Of a DNA stretch of 60,000 nucleotides, positions 1 through 10,181 are shown one piece after another. Below the pieces are notes generated by a model, which saw nothing but the letters and a program-made list of their open reading frames with translations, was not told where the DNA came from and ran no database searches. Numbering within the stretch: the first letter of the stretch is position 1; every line of letters starts with the position of its first letter. The stretch comes from Phoronis australis. Its lineage: Eukaryota; Phoronida; Phoronidae. The DNA is taken from positions 75,251 to 135,250 of the forward strand of contig NMRA01000253.1 in assembly GCA_002633005.1 (NCBI GenBank), read 5' to 3'. Both the position numbers and the translations under genes were made by a program.

Positions 1-722
1 CGAAAAAAGTTTAAATGAACGCGCCACTCACGATTCGCACCCGAAGAACCACCGCCATTTTGAACTTGCCGCGAACCCGGAAGTACAATTCATTCAGGAA
101 CCCAGGCCGAGAAAACGGCGTCAGTGCGACTGGAGCAGTGCCTGTACTGTTACCAGCCAGCAAACGGGGATAAAATAATTGACAGTGCGCCTTAATTTTA
201 ATAAAATCAAACTACGGACAATTTTATCGAATTTGCTGAAGAAATGTGGTGAATAAATTTTGACTGAAATTATTTTGCCAGACTCGGGACCGCAGCCTAT
301 CGGACCCGGTGCGGATCGAGACCAGACACTGGCGAACGGTAAATGCATGCGGTTGCAAGCTGTTTTGTCGAAGTAAAATGGTCAAATCATAAATGCTGCA
401 TATATTCGAGGGTAGTTTCAGACTATTGCATGAAATTACGGGCTGGTTAGTCCTGTGTCACACTGCCGCGGCAGACCTTAGTTAGCCTCAGTCACCAGCT
501 ACCATGAAGACTATCGTAAAATACAGCTTGTTAGTAGGCCTATACAGCTTTGCGCCAAGGCTACCCTTAGGCCTAACTGGTCGCTGGCCACAGCGCTCGC
601 TCAAACGAGGTTTATTTAGAACTTGGATACTTCTGGCGAACTGTGCAAAGTTGTTGGCTTTCAATAGAGATTTTCCCAGACTTTGTATGAGCGCACCAAG
701 CCTAAAAGAATGGGGGGGGGGG
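1..722. other. No supported gene; AT-rich non-coding
   Basis: I see no exon with convincing coding character here. Short open frames exist on both strands but show no recognisable domain. The stretch ends in a run of G directly against the assembly gap. Confidence 0.4.
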
Positions 723-1443
723 NNNNNNNNNNNNNNNNNNNNNNNNNNNNNNNNNNNNNNNNNNNNNNNNNNNNNNNNNNNNNNNNNNNNNNNNNNNNNN
801 NNNNNNNNNNNNNNNNNNNNNNNNNNNNNNNNNNNNNNNNNNNNNNNNNNNNNNNNNNNNNNNNNNNNNNNNNNNNNNNNNNNNNNNNNNNNNNNNNNNN
901 NNNNNNNNNNNNNNNNNNNNNNNNNNNNNNNNNNNNNNNNNNNNNNNNNNNNNNNNNNNNNNNNNNNNNNNNNNNNNNNNNNNNNNNNNNNNNNNNNNNN
1001 NNNNNNNNNNNNNNNNNNNNNNNNNNNNNNNNNNNNNNNNNNNNNNNNNNNNNNNNNNNNNNNNNNNNNNNNNNNNNNNNNNNNNNNNNNNNNNNNNNNN
1101 NNNNNNNNNNNNNNNNNNNNNNNNNNNNNNNNNNNNNNNNNNNNNNNNNNNNNNNNNNNNNNNNNNNNNNNNNNNNNNNNNNNNNNNNNNNNNNNNNNNN
1201 NNNNNNNNNNNNNNNNNNNNNNNNNNNNNNNNNNNNNNNNNNNNNNNNNNNNNNNNNNNNNNNNNNNNNNNNNNNNNNNNNNNNNNNNNNNNNNNNNNNN
1301 NNNNNNNNNNNNNNNNNNNNNNNNNNNNNNNNNNNNNNNNNNNNNNNNNNNNNNNNNNNNNNNNNNNNNNNNNNNNNNNNNNNNNNNNNNNNNNNNNNNN
1401 NNNNNNNNNNNNNNNNNNNNNNNNNNNNNNNNNNNNNNNNNNN
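723..1443. other. Assembly gap (run of N)
   Basis: An unbroken run of N. Open frames that run through it are artefacts. A poly-G tract borders it on the left, which may be why the assembly failed. Confidence 0.99.
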
Positions 1444-1915
1444 TTCAGGACAAGTTCCTGAACTGATGAGCCGGAAATGTGGGTACGGAAATAACCGATG
1501 ACAACCGGTAATCATACGCTCAGAGAGAAGGGTCAAATACTGTTCAAAAATCGCTTTTGGCAAGAAAGGCGAAAAGAATATAAAGAAAGGGTGTAGAAAA
1601 TAAGATTTTATGTAGTAAGTATTTTCGGATACTGGAACCACATGGGCAGTTTGAGAGAAGACTTTAATTGGTGAGCTTTTACAGCGTTCTCAATGGAAAA
1701 TTCAAATCAAAAACCTACAATGGTCACTTGTAGGCATCGCTCATGAAACAGTGGTGTGAGTCTCTTCTTTGTCCCATACGTCGCCAAGCAGGTGGTGAAT
1801 ACATGTAGGTCTTGGGCTCTCTAGGTCGACGGTTTAAAGATGGCGAACGATACAGTGCCAGCGTAGGTCGAAAGGTCAAATACACGCAGCAGGTGGTCTA
1901 GCTGGCGGAATACAG

Positions 1916-2021
1916 AAATGTTAGTGCCTTGAATGAACCGGCCAAATGCGCCAATATTGCTAAGAATCTTGCTTATCTGCAAGCGTTGTCGGTAAACAAT
2001 ACCACAAATGCGACATTCAAG
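1916..2021 (+). CDS. Orphan coding exon candidate, possibly GAIN-like
   Basis: A 106-base open segment lies between a plausible acceptor (TACAG before 1916) and a strong donor (AAG|GTAAGA at 2021). It reads NVSALNEPAKCANIAKNLAY and continues LQALSVNNTTNATFK, rich in N-glycosylation sequons. The pattern of spaced Asn-Val and Ile-Ala-Asn-Leu resembles the first part of GAIN domains of adhesion GPCRs, but that match is from memory of the pattern only. No partner exon was found; the gap at 723-1443 may hide one. Phase would be 2 at entry and 0 at exit. It could also be chance or a dead exon. Confidence 0.3.
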
Positions 2022-2507
2022 GTAAGACTTGAGTTGTTCATCTAACCAATACAAAGTTAAAAAAATGAGAAAATAATTACAGAAACAGCTATTAGGACAA
2101 TATGTTTAATTGACATGTTCATATATCTTACTGGCTGACGTTCAATAATAGGCGGTATTGGGTCACAAGGTGGTGGAGGTGTGTTCATGGTCGGTTGACT
2201 GAGAGGTCAGCATCCCGAAAACAACCTACAGAGAATAAATAGAATTCATCCATTAACTTTAAATTCACAATGAGATACATTCAGCAATTTTTCTCACATG
2301 TCGTAATTTTAAGGATGAAAATATTAAAACAATGATCAAATCCATTACCGACGTTGCATTTCAGTTAGTATGGATATTACAAGGTTGACGATAAAATACA
2401 TGCACGAACAAAAGTCTGATATTTGCTTGATCAGTCATGGAATTTCTTTTCAACACTGATAACTGCTAAGTGATATAAAATCACCATTGACGATAAACCT
2501 AGTGCTA

Positions 2508-2537
2508 AAAAACACCCGTATATTGCACGGGTTTTTG
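2508..2537. repeat. Small perfect hairpin
   Basis: CACCCGT and ACGGGT form a stem over a short AT loop, flanked by A and T runs. It resembles a bacterial terminator only by chance; no gene ends here. Confidence 0.35.
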
Positions 2538-2766
2538 ATATCTAATTATCTGTTAAAAACGACCACTTACCGCTTTAACAATAGACGCAAGAATTTCGCT
2601 AGTATTTAGCACGTGTGGTCACGGGTTTCATTTCCAATGCATGGCGATAACCCAGTCGCGAAATTTTGCGTCTAGGGAGATTCTTGCAATTGTGGAATGC
2701 TGCCCCGTTCCCAACTCGGTTACCAAAGTTACAAGTGATTTCTGGATGGTGAGAAGGGATTGACGA

Positions 2767-2910
2767 GGCGTTCAGTTCAATAGCTGTCTCTCAGAGAGAA
2801 TATCTAGTCAAAGTCACGTTGCTTTCATAGAAAAAAAACGTCAAAATCTTGCATAATCTCGCGAAGTCTTGCTATTTAGCGAGGTCCTTAGCGTTTCATC
2901 TACCCAGGAT
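2767..2910. mobile_element. Short inverted-repeat element (MITE), diverged copy
   Basis: Shares the core CTAGTCAAAGTCACG, then AATCTCGCGAAGTCTTGC and GCGAGGTCC, with the two better copies at 18014-18170 and 19167-19311. The ends are eroded (GGCGTTCAG at left, TTAGCGTTTC at right). No coding capacity. Confidence 0.55.
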
Positions 2911-3409
2911 TTTTTCTCTACGGAAGGAATCATCAGACTAAACGTGGCGTACATAGTTGAGGAATAATGTTATTTCCCTGCCCGAGCACTTATGGGTTTT
3001 TGTGACGTGTGCATGGCGTCGTGATGAGTTTTATGTACAATTGCATTAATGTAACAGTTGGACGAATAGAAATAACATTGTACAACTATAACTATAGTTC
3101 AGTGTAGGCTTAGAAATACAGACTTATCATGTAAAGTGTTACCGTTACAGGGAGGTTCCCACTGTGGTATAGGAATACATGTACATGTAGCTGGTAATAT
3201 CTGTACTCTTGTATCTCTGTATTACGTATGCAGTTGTTACGGTTATGCGTACATCCACAATGCACATGGACATGGATACAATACAGTTGTATATGTGTTT
3301 AAATGAATGGGTTTATATTTGTTTACACACGTTGTTGAATATGTATTTTATTTACACGTATGTAAGTGTTAAATTTCCTACATTGCCAATAATTAGAAGC
3401 TTAACTGGC

Positions 3410-4140
3410 AGAATAGAAAAGTATTACTTTAGATCTTGTACACGCAGTTCAAGTACGATAAATATGTATTCTTATAATCATAGTTAATCTCTTCATATTG
3501 TTATTTTGGCTAAAATTAGAATTGATAACTCGTTGCCTAAACAGGCGCGGATCCAAAAGTCCGAACTCCTCTTTGCTTGATGATGGAATCTTGATCACCC
3601 CCTGTGTTCGTCTATCGTTAGACCCAGGGATGGACAAAATCCTTGATCTGCGTGAAGCCAACTACACACAGAGGTGCGGAGTTAGGTCTAAAGGAATAGC
3701 TTTAATATTTGTCTTTGCATTTCTGTATAATGTACATATGTGTAGTTGTAAGTTTTACGTGCGTATCATCAATGCATATTACGAACCTTGTCCAACACTC
3801 TATACACAGTAGGTGTTGTGCGTGTGAATGTTCGTTCTTGTATCGTCACGTATGAGTTAACACGCTCGTATTTCCAACAGTTACATACATGACTTATAAC
3901 TTGTATACGTAGTTCGAATACAACTATAGACAGTCAGTTGCGCCACAGTGTCACCTTGGCCAATTGTGAGAATTGGTAAATGGTTGCCTATGCAAGCGCG
4001 AATCCAGAAATCGGACTCTCCTGTTCGGTCACTTAACATTGCTGTAACGGTGGAATCTCAAACATCCAAATGTTCGTCCATAGAATTTCCACCCCGTCTC
4101 TGAACAAGATGCTGGACCCGATATAGAGTAACTTCACACC
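3410..4140. repeat. Local tandem duplication, about 0.48 kb period
   Basis: The segment around 3430-3640 (ACGCAGTTCAAGTACGA, then GGCGCGGATCCAAAAGTCCG) recurs in diverged form around 3905-4110 (ACGTAGTTCGAATACAA, then AAGCGCGAATCCAGAAATCG), each followed by a similar TGGAATCT and TTCGTC string. No gene is evident in either copy. Confidence 0.5.
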
Positions 4141-5646
4141 CATATGGGAATTTAAAAAGACGGAACGGATACATGGTCCTGCCAGAACTCTCTTCTCATG
4201 CTCTCACTGTGAAAATGAATATGTGTTCCTACTTCAAAGAGGACTGGTGACTGAATTTCTTACGGTTACGGTTAAGCTACTCAGTCACACTCGCTAGCTG
4301 TTGTTTTTTTTTTCTCGTTCGCGGTTCGTTCCTTTGAGTTCTTGCTAGATTTTTGTTAAACTTGACTTGTGCATTTTAGGAACTTAAACGTGACATACAT
4401 GTATATATGACAGTTACAATAAAGTTTACACTGTACGTGTATGTCATTGCAGGCATGCTTGCGCATGTTTTAGTCCTCGATGTAATGTGAAATTTTTAAA
4501 AAGTATATAATACATGTGTTTTGTATTTCCGTGATATTACAAAATTTGCTATGTTTGTTAAATTAAAAATGGCAAAGAGGACAGTATTAGATCTGGCATG
4601 TTCCTTGCCACAGGAGAGCCATATCTTTACAGTATTCAGAAATTCTGTTAAACAGAGAACTTAGGTTCGATTACGCGCTTACTTCGTCTCGTATCAAAAA
4701 CTCATTCGACGACAATGTCCTTTTTAAAATGTCGTGACGTAAGAAGTGATGGTTTGTGGAAGCAACGGTAAGAGTGACAATGGGCGACTTGAAATTCACT
4801 AGGATGCACTTGTGTAACAAGTATCCTAGCCGTAGAACTGCTTTCATTTTAGTGTCCGTTACGTATACACAAAACTCTTGCGAGAAACGTTAGCGGGATA
4901 ACGTGGTTCACTTGCAATACATGTCGATATCATGCGCAATCGCGCGTGACCTTGTTTCCAGGGAACTAAACCCAGGTAGTTACATGTTGCCCTATAAGGA
5001 TGAACTACTCTCTGCTCTCATTTTATTTAGATGTTAAAAAGACATAATATTCTTCAACAATCATGAGCGTCACCTAGCGACTTGCAGTGATTGAATTCCA
5101 ACCGTCCAGCCAAGAAAATTTTGCAGGTATCCTTGGATTTTTTTGAAGTTCTTTCACTGACAGGAACCGAGTATGCCAAAAGGGAAAAATAACAGAATTT
5201 GCCGTACCAAGAGCGATGGCTTGTTGATGTTCCAGTTTTGTGAATAGTTGAGTATTTCGATAAGGGGTTGAATAATTTTTATTTCTAATTTTGCGAAAAC
5301 ATTCAAAATCCCCGACACACGGGCAGAGCTGCAGAAGAGGCCTGAAGGCTGTATATGTAATGACACAAGAGAAAACACATTGGTTCCTTAGAATTTAATG
5401 TTTGCAGATACTGAGAAATTAACTGCAGCTTGTAAGAAAATGATTTTGTTAAGAAGACGCTGTTACCATATCGCCTGTCCGAGATAAATATGTTCCGACA
5501 TTAATTTGTATTTGTTCGTGTGAAACACAACTATTTAATTTTCATGAACATAATCTTTTTTGATTCTGGTTTTTGTAAATTACTGTTTTGTTTACAATTA
5601 CCATACATATACTGGTTGTTAAAAGTGATTAACATTCTCTTAAAAA

Positions 5647-5691
5647 GTGAACAGTTCTTTTTGGAAGATATGGGTAGCCCTTAAAAGGGCT
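5647..5691 (-). promoter_or_regulatory. Histone-type 3' stem-loop and downstream element, copy 1
   Basis: On the minus strand, 22 nt after the stop of the gene at 5714-6007, AGCCCT-TTTA-AGGGCT (5676-5691) forms a six-pair stem with a four-base loop, preceded by CCCAAC and followed by ACCCA. About 12 nt later comes CCAAAAAGAACTGTTCAC (5647-5664), a purine-rich histone downstream element. The arrangement is that of replication-dependent histone mRNAs, whose ends are cut by the SLBP/U7 machinery instead of being polyadenylated. Confidence 0.8.
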
Positions 5692-5713
5692 GTTGGGTTT
5701 TGTGAAGTGGAAA

Positions 5714-6007
5714 TTAATGTTCCACGGACGGTAACAGATAGTCACTGCCAAAAGCCTGTCGTCGTAGGTCAAGAACTCGGTCTGTTTGTTCCAGCGCGTA
5801 TTCGTAATACAGGGAACGCAGACGTTCGGTGGTATCAAGACGCATACGAAGCTGATAACCGAGAGGCAGGAAATCGTTCTTTACAGCCCTCTGGCGGCGA
5901 ATATTCATCTGAATAATTTCTCTGTCTAGCAGTTTCACTTGAGTACAGGCTCTTTGAAATTTCTCCTGTTCCTGGTGGATTTGAGCATGAAGTGCAGACT
6001 TCTCCAT
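5714..6007 (-). CDS. Small charged helical protein, stem-loop gene family, copy 1
   Basis: A 97-residue intronless open frame, the most diverged member of the family found again at 42-58 kb. It begins MEKSALHAQIHQEQEKFQRA and has the family landmarks: LLDRE near residue 27, a basic stretch, then LRSLYYEY and LDLRRQAFGSDY near the C-terminus. Charged residues alternate with Leu/Gln/Ile as in long helices or coiled coil; no signal peptide, membrane segment or histone fold is visible. A TATA box (GGTATAAATAGC on the minus strand, 6051-6062) lies 44-55 bp upstream of the ATG, implying a very short 5' leader, and CACGTGAC lies at 6084-6091. The 3' end has a histone stem-loop. Function unknown. The spaced C-terminal LF/Y-x2-Y, L-x-LR, AFG pattern recalls small ciliary microtubule proteins, which is only a suggestion. 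Confidence 0.75.
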   Translation of the reverse strand: MEKSALHAQIHQEQEKFQRACTQVKLLDREIIQMNIRRQRAVKNDFLPLGYQLRMRLDTTERLRSLYYEYALEQTDRVLDLRRQAFGSDYLLPSVEH

Positions 6008-6050
6008 CTTGATGTCTATATCTACTATGACCCAAACAGCTCTGGCTTCC

Positions 6051-6091
6051 GCTATTTATACCGTACGCGGTGCGGTGACACGACACGTGAC
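6051..6091 (-). promoter_or_regulatory. TATA box and CACGTGAC site of stem-loop gene copy 1
   Basis: Minus-strand TATAAATAGC at 6051-6060 is a near-consensus TATA box about 45 bp before the start codon. The E-box CACGTGAC at 6084-6091 is shared with the array copies (45196, 54088, 58073), which suggests it is functional. Confidence 0.6.
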
Positions 6092-8034
6092 AGATCGATA
6101 TCCGTGATAGGTGTGAACAACACCGGTTACCGTGTGGCGGTGTCACAATTATCGCCTGCTGAGTGTACTATTTCATTGTCATAGTGTAATTTCAACACAG
6201 CAGGAACTGACAATGTCCCGCCAACGAAGATATTTTTCACGTTGGCGTTTCCTTACTTTAAAATGTCATGATGTAAGAAAAGACATCTAGTTTGTGACAA
6301 TGCGTTTCAGCGAGTATACTCTTTTTATTTCTACGAAGTGGCTATAATCCGACGTTCTGACCAAGACAAAGCGAACTCAATAACAGACACGAGCATCATC
6401 TAGTGAAGAGCAGTGACTGAATTCTAACTGACCAGGCAACAAAATTTTGCAGATCCCTTGGATTTTTGAAATACGTTTATTGAACAGAATTGAGTACACC
6501 TGGCAAACACAAAAACAACAGAATTTGCCGTTCAATTAAGGAGTGTTGGCTTGTTGAACGTCTGGTTTTGTGAATGCTTAAATTTTTACAAGGTGTAGAT
6601 CGATTCTAGTTTCTTATTTTACGGAAACATTCAAAATCCTGGCAGAGCTGCAGGAAAGCCGTGGAGTCAATAGCAGGATTTGCATGACACATTCGATGCA
6701 CTGGAACTTTAGAATAGACTTTTGCAGTTTCTACAAAATTAACTACAGCTCCTAATAAAATGATTTGGTTGAGGTGACGCTGTTGCAAGTGTGTCTGTTC
6801 GAAACATATACCTGCATGATGTGTCTTGAATCTGTATTTGTCCCGTGAAACACAATGTTTTAATTATATTTCAAGTCGTTTACTCTAGCGGGCTAAAGCT
6901 TGACAGATATGGTGTTACCTCATGGGCAGAACGCAGCAAACTCTACATGTATGGTATTACCCTAGGTCATTCTAGAAACATAATGTCTTCTGTAATCTGT
7001 ATTATGTCTGAAAGCGCATCTAATTTGGGGGCAATGTTAGAGGGTAAATTTTTGACAAACCAGGCAGTCATTACTTGTTCAGGTGACTATCATTTATTTC
7101 CGTTCTTTCGTATGAACATCATTCACAAGAAGAACATTGGACGTTGAGTGGTACTTCGCCTGCATTCTGTCGCCGACCATTTTGTGTCTGTATGCGTATT
7201 TATCTTAAATCCGTATGTCTAAGAAATTTACAGAAATGGGATTATTCGGAAAATTTATATTCACTAGAGGGAGCGCGTGTACTAGTGGTGATAGATTAAC
7301 AGCCTCGATTTCGCGAGCTCTTTAAATACATGGTGAAATGGCTTGTAGCCGTGCCAACTTAACCTGAGATTGCGTGAAAAGGGTGCTTCTATGAGATGAA
7401 GTAAGCACGACCTTATACAAAGGTAAGGTTTGTGATTATTTTAACGATTATTCAACTGATGCCTGTTAATTGAGGTACTCGCTGATGTCGACTTCGCGGG
7501 AGGGAGGGAGAGACTGATATCATGGTGGTCCTGTCGGCGGAAGATTGTTTGGGTCTATATTAAGTTTCACAGTATTACAAAGACAAATAAGTCAAATTTC
7601 CTGCATGGAGTGATATTGTTGGTATTCATAAACCTGTCGGCTGCTTCAGCAGTTAATTTTCCCGTAATGGGGTATACACATGTAAAAGTATTTTTGAGGG
7701 ACAATATTGCTCCTTGCTTAATTTTAAATGCTGGGGCGCATTGTTATCGCGTCGAAGTGGGTGTCCGAGATTTGCGCAAATCTGGCACACAGGAAATCTT
7801 AAGCAGGGGCTTCCATCGAAACAGGAAATCTTGCGTAAAACAGATATCCCGAAGTCGAAAACCAACTCCCACGCCTTCAAGACAACTTATTCGCTACACC
7901 CACTCCTACGGCGCCTAAGCAAAGTCTTAACACACCAAAAACTCTAAACTCTGAACATTATCCTGGGATGAAATCTTTTACACTGTGCTGTGCACGGAAA
8001 CTATTCTCACACGTACAAACCAATTCCTCATAGT

Positions 8035-8170
8035 TGAAGTAGTCGTCTCCAAACGCCTTTCAACGAAGGTCAGGAACTTGGTCTGTTTTTTCCACCGTGT
8101 ATTCGTAATGCCGGGAACGCAGACGTTCGAAGGAATACAGACTTCTATCCAGCTGATACCTGAGAGACTC
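8035..8170 (-). pseudogene. Decayed copy of the stem-loop small gene
   Basis: Read on the minus strand this matches the C-terminal half of copy 1: QLDRSLYSFERLRSRHYEY, then TVEKTDQVPDLR, an in-frame TGA, then KAFGDDYF. The stop replaces the Arg/Gln before the AFG motif. The N-terminal half is lost upstream (towards 8220) in unrelated GC-rich sequence, and no stem-loop is found downstream. It belongs to the second unit of the 4.7-8.2 kb duplication. Confidence 0.75.
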
Positions 8171-8544
8171 CATGCGCCGCACTCCGGGAATGGGGACGTG
8201 GGGGGGGGGCTCCATTTGGTGTAGTGGGTCTGTCCGAGAAACAAAAAGTCCAAGAAAATGCTACAGCAGTCCACAGGAATTTGAATGCACAATTCATAGG
8301 GCTGAACGGAAATCTGTTGTTTGTGTGGAAAATTAACACTTTCATGGCAAAATTGAAAGCCCTTTTGTTACAACTTCGAAGTCGAATTGTTCATTTCTTT
8401 AAAACACAGAACTATAAACGATGAATTACCAATGCATATTGTCGTTCGTAGTCACTTGCTTCTAAAAAACCTGCAGTTATTAAAAGTGACGAAGAAAAAT
8501 GCGAATATTCCTGATGACGTGTGAAAACAAGTCTTGTGTGTACA

Positions 8545-8725
8545 TGTACATATAACTAGAATACTGAAGATGCATTTTCATGTAAGTCAGTTTCTCGGTC
8601 GCGGTAGTGCCTATAATTTGTGGATATCCGGATAAAGTTACTCGAACAGGGTTGCCAACAACATTCATTTCAGGTTTAGAAATGCCCATATATGTTATTT
8701 TCTCAACACCTTGATCGTCAAATTT
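8545..8725 (-). pseudogene. Inverted partial copy of racemase-family exon 1
   Basis: The minus strand encodes SKPEMNVVGNPVRVTLSGYP and QIIGTTATEKLTYMKMHLQY, closely matching residues 15-54 of the intact gene starting at 8829. The 5' part (8696-8720, reverse complement GACGATCAAGGTGTTGAGAA) matches the start of that gene. After the HLQY motif it runs into a different sequence, so it is only the 5' end of exon 1. It lies head to head with the intact gene, about 100 bp away. Confidence 0.8.
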
Positions 8726-8828
8726 GAACCCGACCTGTGATAAGTGGTTTGTTATCTGGTGCCCAGGGTATTACGCAAATGTTCCCCAGGTCAAAGATAA
8801 ACGTAAAGTCCAGACACCAGTTTAAAGG

Positions 8829-10126
8829 ATGGACGACCAAGGTGTTGAAAAAATGTCATCTCTGTGCATTTCTACAACTGAAATGCATACTGCTGGTGAC
8901 CCTGTTCGAATAATTGAATCGGGATTTCCGCAAATTATCGGCACTACCATGGCGGAGAAAGTGACGTACGTGAAGACACACCTTCAGTATTTGCGCAAGT
9001 TTTTAACGAACGAGCCTAGAGGCCATCGGGATATGGTCGGCTTCATTTTGGTGGAACCTGAAAAGGATTCAGGTGCCTCCATTGGCGTTATCTATTTCGA
9101 TTCATCCGTTTTTCTCGATATGTGTGGGCACATGACAATTGCGCTATGTCGTTACGCCATCGATAAAGGTCTTGTACCAGCCGTATCCCCACGGACAACG
9201 TTCAAAATCCAAGCACCCTGCGGCGTCATCGAAGCTAGTGCAGTCGTTTCACCTGATGGAAAAACGGGAGTATCCAGCTTCATAAGTGTTCCAGCATTTG
9301 TCTGGAAAACTGGTAAGTGAAACACCATCATGCTATGTTTGTCTGATAGTACATCTTTGGAAAATGAACTCCACCTCGTCAGAAATTTTACTCACGTGAC
9401 ATCATCCAGTGATTTTTATTGTACTGTACAACGTGGCCCAAGTGGGAAGTCTGAATTGCTCGATGATCACAGACTGAATGAAACGTATTTAAGACCAGGA
9501 ATCTTTTCTTTCAAAAACGCTTCTTGATGCTTTGTTCGTAAGTTTATTGTATTAACAAGTTACAAAGCAATGCAACGCTCTAACATAGTAATAGTCTACG
9601 GCGAACAATCTCAAATAGCTCCACGGATGCAAAATGTTCATCTCCTGTGGCATGTTACGTAACGTTTTAATACAGTTTAAAAATTTTTCTCCCGTGCAAG
9701 ACAATTTCCATTCTCAGGCTCCCCTGTGTTGCCAGCATCCCTCACTCCTTGCACACCCCTCAGCTCACTGTTTGGTTCAGTTGTGCATACACAAAATGGA
9801 CGATACACGAGTCACTTTTCGTTAAGTTTTGGGTTCCCTTATTTTACAAATAAAAATTGACCTTACAAAAATTGGTGAATGCTGGTGACAGGACTCGTTC
9901 CCTATCGATATGCCTTGAAGAAAGCGATATTTTTGCCAAAAAAAGTGGAGACAACAAGAAAGGCACAGTGTTGTGAACGACATGAATAAGTTTGTTTCGA
10001 TTCCAAACTTCAGCAAATATATACGTTTATGAATTGGCAGCCGCTAAGTATTTCGATAATTCAAGAAGAAGACAGCATTTTAATTAGTTTACACATAACC
10101 GTAACATAGAAGCAACGATTATATGA

Positions 10127-10181
<55 letters not shown>

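Larger units (their letters stand above)
4700..6870. repeat. Tandem duplication unit carrying the small-gene family
   Basis: Sequence at about 4715-5620 recurs at about 6240-6870: a TTTAAAATGTCGTGACGTAAG string, then TTTGCAG..CCTTGGATTTTT, then ACAGAATTTGCCGT, GGCTTGTTGA and a common CCGTGAAACACAA-like end. The first unit is followed by the intact gene 5714-6007, the second (after extra sequence) by the gene relic near 8035-8170. Divergence is considerable, so the event is old. Confidence 0.6.

Noticed and set aside
504-1641. Three open frames of 270-326 codons across 504-1641
   Set aside because: They consist mostly of N; the real sequence on both sides has no recognisable protein content.
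5676-5691. Reading the AGCCCTT-AAGGGCT hairpins as bacterial terminators
   Set aside because: The window is eukaryotic, the stems lack a T tract and the ACCCA flank and U7-like element fit histone processing.
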